From positions 10,690,400 through 10,754,399 of the forward strand of contig CM049322.1 of the NCBI GenBank assembly GCA_026874595.1: a DNA stretch of 64,000 bases, in the 5' to 3' direction. Positions 1-12,079 of this stretch are shown here, piece by piece. The notes beneath the pieces are model-generated. The model was not told the DNA's origin. It did no database searches and saw nothing but the letters and a program-made list of their open reading frames with translations. The DNA comes from Sipunculus nudus. Lineage: Eukaryota; Annelida; Sipuncula; Golfingiida; Sipunculidae. Made by a program: the position numbers and the translations under genes. Every line of letters starts with the position of its first letter. The stretch's first letter is position 1.

Positions 1-590
1 GTTTTTCCATATGAAAAACCACTAACAAAGTGAGGTCTCTGAAAATACACAGCAAACCGAGGTCTTCACACACACTTTGACAAACGACTATCAAAGTGAG
101 GTCTCGGATAACATAAGTTAACCGGAGTCTTTACACACACACCATGACAAACCACGAACAGAGTGAAGTCTCGGATAACAATTAGCAGTCATTGGCGGAT
201 CGAGAAGGGGGGGGGGGGGGTTGTCAAGGGGTGTGGACTTCCCCCTCCCTACCCCCCCCCCCCCCCGCCTTTAAAGCCGAAACATTTTTTTTCGGGTTTT
301 AAACGAGATTCCGGACTAGAGGACAATTTCTTTTTTTTTCTTTTAATCATCCTGGCTTGGACCCTCACCAGAATCCTGGATCCGCCACTGTACATAAACC
401 AGTTTTCACATACACTATGACAAACCACGAACAAAGTGAGGTCTCGGATAACATACAGTTAACCCGAGTGTTCAAACACACTATGACAGACCGCGAACAA
501 AGTGAGGTTAACAGTAAGTTAACCGGAGTCTTCACACACACAGTATGACAATCCACGAACCAAGTGAGGTCTTGGATGACAGAAAACAGT
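1..590. repeat. ~62-bp tandem repeat, interrupted
   Basis: Diverged units share the cores GACAAACCACGAACAAAGTG, AGGTCTCGGATAACA and GTTAACCGGAGTCTTCACAC. They run from the left edge to about 185 and resume at 391-590, so the array is split by the element at 186-390. The open frames here are by-products of the repeat. The array probably continues beyond the left edge. Confidence 0.8.
186..390. mobile_element. Small non-autonomous DNA element (GGCGGATCC-ended MITE), copy 1
   Basis: The right end reads CTGGATCCGCCACTG and the left end CAGTCATTGGCGGATC, imperfect inverted copies of each other. The interior starts with long G and C runs followed by T-rich DNA. Two more copies with the same ends lie at 24138-24314 and 49991-50184. 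CAG...CTG ends recall hAT-type elements, but no clear 8-bp target duplication is seen, so the superfamily is unassigned. It interrupts the 62-bp tandem array. Confidence 0.65.
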
Positions 591-1540
591 GAATGAAGAA
601 TACGCCAGTTTGACCCCCCCCCCCCCCAGCCTAAATTCTGAAATTTCTGGATACCCAACCGGTTTGAATTTATCATTATGAATGTTCTGAACTTTTGATG
701 TCCTAATTTGTGCTATATAATAATAATACAAAAAGTGAAAAGTGCGACGCGAAAGAGACCGATTTGTGCTTGGATGGACAAGGGGTGATCACTAATGCTC
801 TGATGACCTATGGGTCAACTGAGCTAAAAAAATGCATGTATTGTCCAAGAAGCATGCGGGAGGTCCAATTTGGTTTGGTCAGGTTCACTGAAATGTTTTT
901 ACTTTACCAATTAATTCTGTTTTACGTTAACGGCTAGTAAAATCTGTTACATTATCGTTTGACTTCGCATTACATTATTGGTTAGTGATAAGTTATCGGT
1001 CATTTATTTATTACTTTATCAGTTGGTTTTACATAATCAGTTGTAACAGTCCCATAATTATTTTTGGCCTTAGGCCTCATCTGTTCTTCTTCTTCTGTTA
1101 CTAAACACTAGTATGCAGATATTCCAGTGTTCAGAGGGTTATTTTACCCTAGATCCTTTTTTTATACCCACCTTGTCTCATTATTGTATTTTTATAAATG
1201 TGATTCTCCATTAAGAAACAGAAATATTTAACTTATTTGCCGATCACACATCAGTGAATACAAAACCACAAGCGTGCCCCGGGAGGACCAACACATTCTT
1301 CAATTGCCAGTCGATAAACAAATGAAGCATAGAACCGACCTTTAGAGAATGAGAATAAAAACTGCTTATTTTGATATCTGTGCCCTGTTTCTTGACTTTT
1401 AATTAGTACGAGCCAGATGGACATTTTACTGGACTGTTATGCCTCCTTTCCAGTTTGACATTTGCAAACTTTACTTTTGGCATTTACAATTACTCTTTTA
1501 TTAAATATTTTTTGTTGGAGGTACCCGCCACCATTTTCTA
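591..1540. other. Non-coding, no gene seen
   Basis: A run of C at about 605-617 is followed by A/T-rich DNA. The 75-codon frame at 710-937 has no recognisable motif. I see no RNA gene or clear transposon end. Confidence 0.5.
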
Positions 1541-1621
1541 TATTTTAATAATAACATCTGCAGAATTCCATTCCGCTTGCGGATAATGTGACACGGCATT
1601 ATCGCACGCTTCTTCTGATTT

Positions 1622-1740
1622 TTTTTCCTGGCGGTAACCAGGCCCGGGTGACCACTGCACTTGCGAGCCCTGGGTGCGTAATCTATCCCATGCTGGGTCG
1701 AACCCCAGAAGCAGGGCCGGCCAGCACGATCTTCCCATTA
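1622..1740. repeat. Dispersed SINE-like repeat, copy 1
   Basis: The segment contains GGTAACCAGGCCCGGGTGAC, then ACTGCACTTGCGAG, then GGGTCGAACCCC (close to a Pol III B box, GGTTCGANNCC) and ends near CTTCCCATTAAG. A related segment at 34975-35130 has ATAACCAGGTCCTGTGAT, ACTGCGCCTGCGAG and CTTCCCATCAAG in the same order. Two copies and a B-box-like motif suggest a tRNA-related SINE. No clear A box was identified. Confidence 0.45.
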
Positions 1741-2201
1741 AGTCTATTTTAGTCTCTCTTAAACCATCTTAAGAGATATATTACTCACAAACCATCAATT
1801 AATAATAACGGTTAACATTTTGTTTCATAGATTTATTTCATGCGAATTTTTAATAGAGAATCATTTGTTAACTTTTCCGCAATTTTAACTGAAGAAATCT
1901 TAGAAGGAAAGATGATAAATATATGATAAAAATGCCTGAAAATGTATGTATGTACTAAGATGACATTATTGTTATATATATTGTTATATGTGATATATCG
2001 TGTTTCTGTAATAAAATTATAAGACCAACAACGAAGGCGTCATTTCTATATAGCAAATCTAATAATTTTAAGATATTCCGATTATTTTAAGTATGTCTTA
2101 GTTTGTTTCCAGATAAATTAGATCATCTTTAACACCGGTTTGCACATATCTCCGGGTGGCCGAGGATCCATAATAATAAACAGCAGATATGTGGAGCATA
2201 A

Positions 2202-2202
<1 letters not shown>

Positions 2203-2257
<55 letters not shown>
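2203..2257. repeat. (TA)n microsatellite
   Basis: Uninterrupted alternating TA over about 55 bp. The minus-strand frame across it is only poly-(Ile-Tyr). Confidence 0.97.
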
Positions 2258-2263
<6 letters not shown>

Positions 2264-2410
2264 GTATTGACAGTGGAAGTATAAATTTTCCGAAATGAAC
2301 TGTGTCCAGTATTTTAAGTATTTGATCAAATCTGGCCTTATATTAATTTCATGTCAGGTAAATGAAAAAGATATAAAATATTAATGAAAACATTTATGCC
2401 ATATATATGA

Positions 2411-2448
2411 TATATATATGTGTGTGTGTGTCTGTGTGTGTGTGTGTT
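2411..2448. repeat. (TA)(TG)n compound microsatellite
   Basis: TATATATA followed by TG repeats with one TC interruption. Confidence 0.95.
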
Positions 2449-2874
2449 CAGACCATTTAAGAGGTACTTATAATTATTAACAACCTTAACCCAACATTGT
2501 TGATACACACTTTAATTACTGCATTACACCCTTTCCTAAAGTCGAATAAAACTTTGTTTTTTTTTCATCATTTAAAAGAAGGTTATGATTGACAAAATTT
2601 AGTCAGATATAATATCTCTTGCCTATAAGGCAATTCATTGCCATCAGAAATGAGTCCTAAGGTCACTGTGTCATCTGCATATTTAATCATTTTACTAATC
2701 TAATCTTATACAAGCATCGTTGCGTTGACCTCACGTCGAGCGTATATCTTATTGGAGCGTAGTGGTGTTAAAGACACAAGAAACGTGGTAAAGTAAACTG
2801 TTGTACTGGTTCCCGCGTCCAATTATTTGCATGTATGCCAGATATAGAGGAGCAGGGAACCAGCCTAGCCAAAC

Positions 2875-3211
2875 AGATCGCGAGGGAACGCGAAAAGATC
2901 GCGAGGGAACGCGTAAAAGATCGCGAGGAAACGCGAAAAGATCGCGAGGGAACGAGAAAAGATCGCAAGGGAACGCGAAAAGATCGCGAGGGCACGCGAA
3001 AAGATCGCGAGGGAACGCGAAAAGATCGCGAGGGAACGCGAAAAAGATCGCGAGGGAACGCGAAAAGATCGCGAGGGAACGCGAAAAGATAGCGAGGGAA
3101 CGCGAAAAAGATCGCGAGGGAACGCGAAAAGATCGCGAGGGAACGCGATATTATCGCGAGGGAACGCGAAAAGATCGCGAGGGGACGCGAAAGATCGCGA
3201 GGGGACGCGAT
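2875..3211. repeat. 21-bp CpG-rich minisatellite
   Basis: About 16 units of consensus GATCGCGAGGGAACGCGAAA(A), mostly 21 bp with 20-22 bp variants. Each unit holds the palindrome TCGCGA and three CpGs, in a region that is otherwise CpG-poor. As 21 bp is seven codons, the plus strand stays open for 163 codons (2801-3292) with heptads reading DREGTRK. The frame slips between units, there is no recognisable domain, and the frame runs out into flanking DNA, so I treat it as a satellite and not a gene. Confidence 0.92.
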
Positions 3212-3870
3212 AAAAACCCAGAAAAAAATATCACGTATGTCACTTCAGGGGCTCCATATGAATGTAAATGTTTAATAATTATATTTTACTAAATGTATCC
3301 CTGTGAAAAGTGTATATTTTGCATCAAAATGACTGTTCTGAAACACACGAAACTTGTCAGTAATGCCACAATCTGAACATGCTTAAATAAATTACCCTTT
3401 ATAGTCTTATTTCTGTACTTATACATCCGACTTTGGGCCATAGAAATGATATAACGCACATGGGTGAGACTTATTTTCTATTCATAATTCAAAGTATGAA
3501 CAAACTGGTTGAAGCAGCTATTTAACATTTGACATACAAATTTGAAATGACACTTTATTCAATTCTTTTTAAGTAAAAAAAAAATCATTTAAAACTCAAT
3601 TTTCCCGGCAACAACTGATTGCCTTGAAATCTGTTGTGCATATATACATTTTGGATAGCCTTTCCTGTTGTATATGAACCTAGCCGTACAGATGGTTCCA
3701 AATGTTATCAAGGTGACACTATGGAGGCACAGTGTAAATCAGTTTAAAGTTAAAAAAAAGAGTAGACTTCTTTGAAATAAATAGTGAAAAGAGAGTAAAA
3801 TTAGCGACAATAGCCTATTTATTATCACAGACTGAATAAAGATGTGCTGCGCATACAACAATTATGTAAA
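3212..3870. other. Non-coding, no gene seen
   Basis: A/T-rich sequence with a short homopolymer A run; no recognisable feature. Confidence 0.5.
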
Positions 3871-4029
3871 GTAGAACCCCACAATCGCGACCAACCCCAC
3901 AATTAGGCCTACGACCACTTTTCTCGGTCCCGAATTTATGATCTGCGTAATCTAAAATTTCACTGCTACGACCATCCTCAAATTACAACCATTTTGGTCA
4001 GTCCAAAAGGTGGTCATAATTTTGGGGTA
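3871..4029. mobile_element. Short MITE, pogo/Tigger-like ends
   Basis: The left end has ACCCCACAATCGCGACCA and the right end has TGGTCATAATTTTGGGGT, imperfect inverted repeats. TA dinucleotides lie at both edges, as expected for Tc1/mariner-pogo insertions. It is too short to code. The family assignment rests on the end motif only. Confidence 0.45.
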
Positions 4030-4093
4030 CATATATCGACATGTATCAGTCCCAAAGTAAGACACATGCATGGCGCACATCCCCTGCATGCTG

Positions 4094-5552
4094 ACTAGAG
4101 CCCTGCGAGACCCGAAATGTGGAGCCCGCGTCCGCCCCGCAAAACAGCCCTTCAGCCTGCAACCGCGCCGCCCCGCAGCTGAAAAAAAACCCTCCCCGTA
4201 CCGCCCCGCATCTACAGAGTTTAAAATTGACCCGCACCCGTCCCGCATATTTACCTTTTAGCCCGCACCCGCCCCGCACTTTTGCCAAATAATCAGTTCG
4301 CAAACTAACCTATATAGGGAAACAAACACAGAAAAAATATTAAAAAATGAAACCATGAACAAAAATGTAATTTTTTAAAATACATTTATAATAAATGATC
4401 GCCACATTTGAGTATATAGCATTTACACGTTTTGCTGATATTATGACCTTTCCAGTTTTTTTTTCCGCTGGTAAGGAAGGAGCGTCATTGAATATCCATT
4501 TACCAAATGTAATTATTTACTGCCATATAACTTGAAATGTCAGTACTTGGGACACACTGATCAAATAGTGCCTTTTTGTCTCCTTTTAAAGTATAAATTC
4601 AACATATTCAGATATTTAACTGATAATATAATTAAACAGACCCATGTCTTCCATACGCATGGGGCTATTTATTTGGAATTACAAAAAAAAACACTAGAGA
4701 ATAGAAGGAACAATTTCTGTCAAGTATGCCTAGAGCTACACTTATACTACTCATACACTAGCTGCAGCAGCTGGAGGACAATTATTGTCTCACCACAGTT
4801 CACACCTTTTATTTGACAAAGCCGTGAATCATGTTTGGGGATTTAGCTAATTAGCTGAAAGGGGGAGGATTTGGAACTACAGATGGAGCCCAGCTCTGTA
4901 GCATGGTTGAGATAGATATTAAAGAACACAGCTTCTTGATCTCTTTCTGCTTGGCCCAGCCAGTGCTCTAAACCAGCCAGTGTTGTTTGGTTCATTCATG
5001 AGGATCACATCTCAGGATTTGTGAGTTATGTAAAGTTACATCCTGCGGGGAATAAAGCCAGATGCAGCCTATGCAGTGGCTATTACAAGGTCACAGGTAA
5101 TAAGTAGTGCTCTACACTCAGCCATATTATGTAATATGTGAGACTGGCAATTGGCCACAAGTATATATACAGTGCTGAACAGACTAGGTATACCAACAAT
5201 ATCAAGGTTAATATGTATAATATCATATAACCATTTGTCACTGCTTCTGAACCTGTCTCAAAATTCAAAGAGTTTATACTTCATATGTTCAACAGTATTT
5301 CAGAAAATGGTAAAGCCAACGGAACATGAACAGACCTGTGCATTACATGTCAGTAAATATAGTCATCTTCATTCCTCAGTAAAACCATGCATGATTTCGG
5401 CCCGCAGTGACTCGCACTAAAATATCAGGTATCCAGCCCCGTCCCGCATCCCCAGCTTTTAGCCCGCACCCGCCCCTCAATTACTTTTTTTTGTACGTCC
5501 CGCCCCACAAAACCTGAAAAAGTCGGGCGGGTTAAGCCCGCCCAGGGCTATA
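4094..5552. mobile_element. Possible element with GC-rich ends (TAGAGCCCTGCG / CAGGGCTATA)
   Basis: The segment starts TAGAGCCCTGCGAGACCCG and ends CGCCCAGGGCTATA, whose reverse complement TATAGCCCTGGGCG resembles the start. Just inside both ends are CCCGCACCCGCCCCGCA-type runs, 4100-4275 and 5400-5540. The middle is ordinary A/T-rich DNA. This fits a ~1.45-kb non-autonomous DNA transposon, but the GC-rich motif has the same orientation at both ends and no target duplication was found. Two separate fragments remain possible. Confidence 0.4.
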
Positions 5553-5877
5553 ATGCAGTTTACGGCCATATTCAACATGTTCTTACACTTCCTGGACATT
5601 TGCACACAAAATATTTACAAATGCCCCATTCTCATTTTAATTTGACTGTTATAGCAGGAGAGAAATGGTATATCTCGAACTTTTCACATTGAAAAAAGTA
5701 AAGAAGATGGCTTTAAAAATAAAAGTGAAAAAAAGTAATTAGCGTCATTTTCAGTAAATCCTTGAAAAGAGTGACACCTTTAAACAAAAGAGTGATTTGA
5801 CAGGCCTGATTGTGCTTCAGGCACAGTCATTAATTCACTGCGCAAAAGATTTAAACTTACGGTGGCTAATTTAGAAA

Positions 5878-6110
5878 AAAAAATTACCTCGAGATCTCAA
5901 CATAACATTTCACACAAAAAAAGTTTGCAGTAGGAAAAAAATGTCTCGAGATCTGGAGATGTTAAGTCGAGATCTTAAGATAATTTCACGAGATCTCGAG
6001 ATAAAATTTCGCATAAAAAATTAGGATGAAGCAATAAAAATATCTTGAGATGAAATTTCGCAAAAAAAAATAGGGCGCGGAAAAAAATATCCCGAGGAAA
6101 AAAAACAGAA
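5878..6110. repeat. Degenerate CTCGAGATCT-rich repeat
   Basis: Variants of CTCGAGATCTCGAGAT alternate with AAATTTCGCA and poly-A stretches. The motif is self-complementary, so the block could form small hairpins. No coding capacity. Confidence 0.6.
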
Positions 6111-6242
6111 AGAAATGTTAAGTCCCCGTTTTCAAACCACTAGATGCTTAATTCACCTTAGTTAAAGGGGCCCATTACTATATCTGACGTAAATGCTAGA
6201 GATCAAATTTCCCATGAGCTGATAAGCTGTATAAATAAAGGA

Positions 6243-6405
6243 ACCGCAGTCTAGGGCCCTGCGCGGGGTGAGTCCCGACCTGCAGCCCCTGCTTAGGTTC
6301 TTTGCGGGGCGGGACGGGGCAGGGCGGGCTATACAATCATGCGTGCATGTGCGGGGCGGGCCAAAATTAAGTCAGAGCAGGGCGGGGCGGGCCGATAGGT
6401 TGGTT
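6243..6405. mobile_element. GC-rich transposon end, opposite orientation
   Basis: Starts CTAGGGCCCTGCGCGGGG and carries repeated GCGGGGCGGG, the reverse complement of the CCCGCCCCGC runs at 4100-5540. It appears to be one end or a solo fragment of the same family in inverted orientation. Confidence 0.4.
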
Positions 6406-6930
6406 TGGTAATATAAAACAAAATGAATGTAGAATTGTAAATTGCTAAATTGGCCCTCTGATATCTTTGAACTTAAATTTCTTGAACCAAAGTTTGAATG
6501 TCTAGTACAAACTGTGCTATGAAGATAAATGTGATCAAATTTCTAATAATTCATTCAATGTTCCCCTACTATAGGTGTAAAGTCTGTATAAAATGGAAAT
6601 TGTATTGAGCAAAATAATGACGCATTGCATATAGTGGGTGATGTTTCATTGGAGGTTAATTTCTCCACTGTACCCCTAGTTGCCTTCAATATAGGGTTTT
6701 CCCAATTTAACTAATTCGTTTTACAGGGGCAGGGTGTTTTCCATTTTAGTCACTGTTTACCCTCATCATGCAGAGAAGGGCCGCTCTATGCAGCATGATC
6801 GTCTATGGCATCCTTATGATCAACAGCAGTTGACTCAGTGATTTGCGTTTTATATATATGTTATATGGTTTTTGCGTAACCAGTGGTGTTGGACATTTTG
6901 TGACCAGAGTTCTATTTTAATGAACAAACA
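6406..6930. other. Non-coding, no gene seen
   Basis: A/T-rich sequence without a recognisable open frame, repeat or RNA gene. Confidence 0.5.
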
Positions 6931-6932
6931 TA

Positions 6933-7711
6933 AACAGTGAAACCTCGTTGTGTCGAACTCGGTTAAGTCGTATTGCCGTAAGTGAGGAAGTCGAATGTGG
7001 AATCCCTGCAAAAAAAGTTAAACCCTTACTAATTTAACTCCTTTTGTGTCGAATTCGTATGTGTCGAAAAAACCTGAGAGGTTTGAGGTGTCTTGATGGT
7101 CCCAATCTGTATTTCTATCGCTTAACTCGAAGTCATGTCGCTTGAATGTTATGATAGAAGTTGTGCACGGCTCCTCAATCGTGATTGGGCCGTGATGACC
7201 AGTTATATGTATAACGTATATAATACCGAAAGACTCGTACTCAACAAGCGCGATGGCTCTGTCGCTCGACTCGAGGTCATGCCGCTTTAATGTTTGGATA
7301 ACAGTTGTGCACGGTCCATCAATCATACCTACGGCCGTGATGACCAGTAACACATTTAATACCGGTTAGGATCTTACTCGCCAAGCGCAATGGTTTACAC
7401 ACCTGGTCCATTGTTTATCTGTTTTGCCAATTAGTCAATCATAATCATGCCTGTCTTTTCTCGCCGACATTTACCAAGTCCTATTTTAGGATGTACTTAT
7501 GTGTCTTTTTTATTAATAAATAAAATTATTATATAATTTGTGTTGTTCTTTCACGCTTTGTGAGAACTATATAATATGGGCCCTATACATGTGCAATATT
7601 TATCGATCATAATCAAGGCTGAACATAATGAATATCGGTTGTCTCGAACTCCAGTTGTGTCGAAGTAATTGACAAGTCCCTTCGACTTCGACACAACGAG
7701 GTTTTACTGTG
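6933..7711. mobile_element. Pogo/Tigger-type non-autonomous element (779 bp)
   Basis: The ends are AACAGTGAAACCTCGTTGTG and, in reverse complement, CACAGTAAAACCTCGTTGTG, flanked by TA at 6931-6932 and 7712-7713. CAGT(n)AAACCTCGTT(A/G)TGTCGAA ends with TA duplication are typical of pogo/Tigger members of Tc1/mariner. The interior holds a diverged direct repeat, about 7121-7210 and 7261-7350, each with GTTGTGCACGG and CCGTGATGACCAGT. The 111-codon minus frame (7018-7353) is made of this repeat and shows no transposase motif, so the copy is non-autonomous. Confidence 0.8.
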
Positions 7712-7713
7712 TA

Positions 7714-9189
7714 TGACATTTGCCACCTATAATTGTTTTTTCCCCCGTTATGGCCATGTACACTCTATTTATGGTAAATATCACACTCATATCAAAGACA
7801 GTTCAAGCTTTTGGCCCAAACTTTTGCCCAGCCAAAGATCATGGATAGATTAACCGCATACATAAGGCAGGTCTCGCCACTGATAATCGTTTTGTGTTTT
7901 CTTCTTGATCAGTTGTATCAATTACACAGCGTACTTTGAATTGTCCTATTTCAGCCAATCCCAATTGGAAGCTAGTAACAGAAAATAACCACATTTGAGT
8001 TATGCATGGGGCGGGGGGGAAGGGCCAATTTGTGTCTCCGGACCCCTGTTGTTTTCATATGATACATCAAGGAACACGTAACAAAATATGTTGTTGAAAA
8101 TTTAAATAAGGGTACTTACATGAAAATAATATTCCAATAAAAATTCAGCAATGTATGTTATCATAATTCAGTAGTAACACTAATACTGCATAACAAACTT
8201 CAAAGCTGGCTGTGATTTTATCTAATCAATTTTGTCATATTACATTTTTTTTCTGTATAAATACGAGGTTCAGGTTAAAACTTCTCAGGCAAAGGAAGGT
8301 TTATGCTTTCCAAGGTAATTTCACTATTTTTCTAACTATAAACTCTTTATCTGGGGTAAAAAATGCAACCTCAACTAAACAATGTCCTGTTACAATAGAT
8401 TCATACCTTCTTTGAGGTTCATATCTGAAATTAAAAGAAAACTTTCATTTATTGTTCTGTCTGAAATTATATAAATCATGAGAAAGAACTGTTTACAAAA
8501 CTTCAGCCCCCAAAAACACTTTCATTATTGATACGTATCATGATACTTCATCCATGACCATGATATGTAAGACCAATACATATTATTATCAGGTATATGA
8601 TAGTTTAGATTCCTAAAAAAATCCTCATATATATATAAAGATATCCAACCTTCCAATACCATTTAATTTCAAAATATAAACAAATCAACCACTGGTCTTG
8701 ATGCTCAGCTGCCTAACTTAGCTAATAAGTGAAGAAGCTATTTTTATAACCAAAGTAGAGAAGAAGGTGGTTCATGCATTGACCTTCTCCACTACTTCAC
8801 TATGGAGTCTTCTTTTTGTAGCCCTAATTGTCAATTTTCTTGCCCAAGGAACATAAGCAGCACCTGTGAAACTAAGTATTCAATATGTTTATGTTTGAGG
8901 TGTTTTTCAGTCATGCTGAGCTGTACCAGTGTTATCAGTAGGTAAAAACTGGTGGTGCTACCTTTATTTTTTTTTCTTCTTAATTTTATGACTCTGAGCG
9001 TGTACACAGACTACACACACTGAAAACAAGTTCGCAAGGGAGGACCAAGCAACCATGAACACTTTGTGGTGATTTGATGCCATCTTGTCTGGAACAGCTA
9101 TAGGTGTCACCGTCTGAATATCAAATATTTGCATGTGTGAGAAATAAATGCATTTGACCAAACTGATGTATGACATGAGTCAATATAAC
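7714..9189. other. Non-coding, no gene seen
   Basis: A/T-rich DNA with scattered short repeats. The frames at 8212-8415 and 8964-9176 show no family motifs. Confidence 0.5.
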
Positions 9190-10599
9190 ACAAGGCCTAC
9201 AGGCCTAATGCGAACCTGTGCAACTGGATATTCATCAGGTATGATACTTCCATGATGGACCATTACTTTCAAGTACATGTGTGACATGTATTATACAATG
9301 CATGTATTAAACCTGTGTATAAGCACTAAATACACAAAAAAGGCGACCAGAGGTCATGTGCTCGACGGAAAAAAACTCTGACCAAGATTGGAATAAAGGT
9401 AACCAGAACATGTCATAAAGAAGATAAAGAGGAAGAAAATGATTCATAATTTGAAAAGATTCGACCAATATTGACAATGTAACAATGAAATATAATTTGA
9501 TGTGTTTTTATAACCTTGACCTTAGACATATTGAAAAATACACACACAACTTCAAAAAAATATTTCATATATACGATAGGTGAAAGTTACAAAGTGATTC
9601 CTGGTAAACTGTGGGCTGCAGAATGCTGTATTACAGAGGCAAGAACTAGCAAGAAGGCAAAATTGAGGATAACTGACAAACAGACATACATATTAATAAA
9701 GTGACACAAAGCTGGGACAAGTTGACTAGACTAGGTTATGCAGAAGATTAAGATAAAAAAAGAGCAAACTTTTGTGAAGATAGGACCAAAATTTCCAAAG
9801 TTAAGAGGAAAATAACATTTTGAAGTGTTTTGAAGTGACAGACATACTAACAAAGTTATCAAAGCTGAGACAAATGACTTGATCAAGTTATGAAGACGAC
9901 CAAGAGGAAGAAATTAAGCTATAGTTTATGTAATTAAAATGTATAGTGTCTGAGAAATTGTAAAAAAATGATATATTGATTGGGTCTGAGTGCAGTGCCC
10001 CCTAGCAGCCATATCCCAAAAAAAGAAAAATCACTTTTGAAATATTAATGTAAGACATGAGGATTTCTGCAAAATTGTTTTCTGTAGAATGCTATAGAAC
10101 CAGCAAGAAGGCAAAATTGCGGACAACTGACAAACAGACAGATGAACTGACACAAAACGGAGACCAGATGATTTGACCAAGTTATGAAGAAGACCCAAAG
10201 GAAGAAAATAAACTATAGTATATGTAATTAAGATTTATAGTTTTGGAGATATAGTCAAAAAATGAAGTTTAGTGCAGCGCCCCCTAACAGCCATATCCCG
10301 AAAATGAAAAATCACTTTTAGATATTAGAGTAAGACATAATATTCACCAGTTTCAAAAGATGCCTGCACAACTGTGGCCCGTAGAATGCTATATGTTAAA
10401 CAGAAGAACAAGGAACAGGGTGAAATTGAAGACAAGTGACAAACAGACAGACTACTGAAAAAGTGACAGAAAGTTGATAAAAGATGACCAAACCTTTTTA
10501 TGAAGAAGACACCGAAGATGAAATAAGCCTAAGTTTGTGAAGATAGGACAAATATTGACAAAGTTATGAAGAAAATAAAACTTCAAAGTTTTTCAATGA

Positions 10600-10870
10600 T
10601 CTTAACCTTTGACCTTTGCCAAACAAGAACAATTGGCTTCCAGCACTTTTGATTTTCAATCAACCCTGAAAGTTTCACATCGATTGCTAAAAAATTGTGG
10701 CCAGGAGAGTAGTGACAAACAAACACACAAATGACCTTGACCGTTGACCTATGCCAACCAAAAACAATAGGCTTCCAGCACTTTTGACTTTCAATCAACC
10801 CTAAAAGTTTCAGATTAATTGCTACAAAATTGTAGCCAGGACAGTAGTGACAAACAAACACACAAACATA
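10600..10870. repeat. 127-bp tandem duplication
   Basis: GGCTTCCAGCACTTTTGA recurs with a period of about 127 bp, followed in both units by TTTCAATCAACCCT and GTAGTGACAAACAAACAC. The 104-codon minus frame is a translation of this duplication. Confidence 0.8.
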
Positions 10871-11598
10871 CATGCAACTGACCAACCTGCTTGCCAAAAT
10901 CGAAGATTTCCGGCAAGCAATGATTCTACTGAAATACTGGCAGGATGTACATCAAACAAAATGATTGTAGCTGGCACCAACAGTCTTGTGTATGAGAAAG
11001 CCATCATAGATGTATGGCATGAAGAATTTCAGGCAGATACTTCAAACCACTCTTTGGCTATGTGCAAAAACAATTGAAGGTGGCACCACAAGTCTTGTAT
11101 ACAACAACACTATCCGAGATGTATGGACATGCATAATTTCAGTCTGATATGTCAAATCACTCCTGAGAAAATAAGCAGGAGCATACATTGTGAAAAAATT
11201 ATTGTCGGTGGTGCCACCAGTCTTGCATACAATGAAGCTATCCGAGATGTATACATAAGCCCCACTTAAGACCAATATATCAAACCCCTTCTTAGAAAGG
11301 AACATACACTATACAACAATCATTGTAGGTGGCGACACCAGTCTTGTGTACGAGAATGCCATTAGATGCATGGACAGGCCAAAATTTCAGGCACATAAAT
11401 CTTTTGAGTGGCGTTCACTGGGCTGACCAAGCTAAGCTGAGGCAGGCAGCTGCCCAAGTCAAGCGAAGCTAATTGCTAGCTGCACTGAGTGAACTCTTGA
11501 CCTGCACCTGGCCGCACTGAGTGAATTCTTGACCTGTACCTGGCTGCACTGAGTGATATCTTAACATGTTGCAAAATCAGATACAGCTGGCAGTCTGC

Positions 11599-12079
11599 TA
11601 AAAATAGTGTCCGAACTTGCAAAAAATCCGGATCGTGAACCGGTTTACCCTGTCCGCACTAGGCTACTTATCAGCAGCAGTTCGTTTTTCTGTAGTCCGC
11701 TTGAAAGGCGGTCTACAGTAGTCTGGTTTACTTTAGTCCGGTTTACAGTAAACCGGTTTCTAGTGCGTACAGGCAAACCCGCTTCTAGTCCGAATGAGTC
11801 CTGTTTCAGAGTAAAGGTCTTCACCGCTACCTATGATATTGCCTAGCATGCGTTGCGCGAGGAAACGTTCAGTTGCAGGACCGATTCGGATTACAAACTA
11901 AGTGCGGACAGGAAGCTCAATTTGTGTTGTATAAAACGGTTTAGGCATTTGTGAGGCGAACTACAGTGCGGACGCAAAGCGGACTACTTCGAGACTAAAG
12001 TAAACCGGTTTAGCATGAACCAGTTTAGATGCGAACCAAGTGCGGATACGACCTTAAGCCTAGTGTGTGTCGCCACTGA
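11599..12079. mobile_element. Nested insertion in family-1 copy A
   Basis: Copy B has an uninterrupted GGCAGTCTGCCAAAGCTATA. In copy A the same place reads CAGTCTGC (11591-11598), then 481 bp, then CAGTTTGCAAAGCTATT (from 12080). The 8-bp near-identical flanks look like a target duplication, as made by hAT-type elements. The insert is rich in CCGGTTTA/TAAACCGG and GTCCGCACT-like motifs in both orientations. It has no transposase frame. Confidence 0.65.

Larger units (their letters stand above)
1741..2874. other. A/T-rich spacer with microsatellites
   Basis: Contains (TA)n at 2203-2257 and a TA/TG compound tract at 2411-2448. The rest is A/T-rich with no gene or element that I recognise. Confidence 0.6.

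Noticed and set aside
2129-2329. Open frame with a poly-(Ile-Tyr) stretch, and similar ones near 34.1, 42.0, 43.1, 46.9, 47.5, 52.1 and 63.7 kb
   Set aside because: Translation of (TA)n microsatellites; no coding evidence.
2801-3292. 163-codon charged repeat protein
   Set aside because: Frame created by the 21-bp minisatellite; unit length varies and no start context, splice signal or domain supports a gene.
7018-7353. Transposase remnant in the 111-codon minus frame
   Set aside because: Contains only the duplicated internal repeat; no DDE or helix-turn-helix motif visible.
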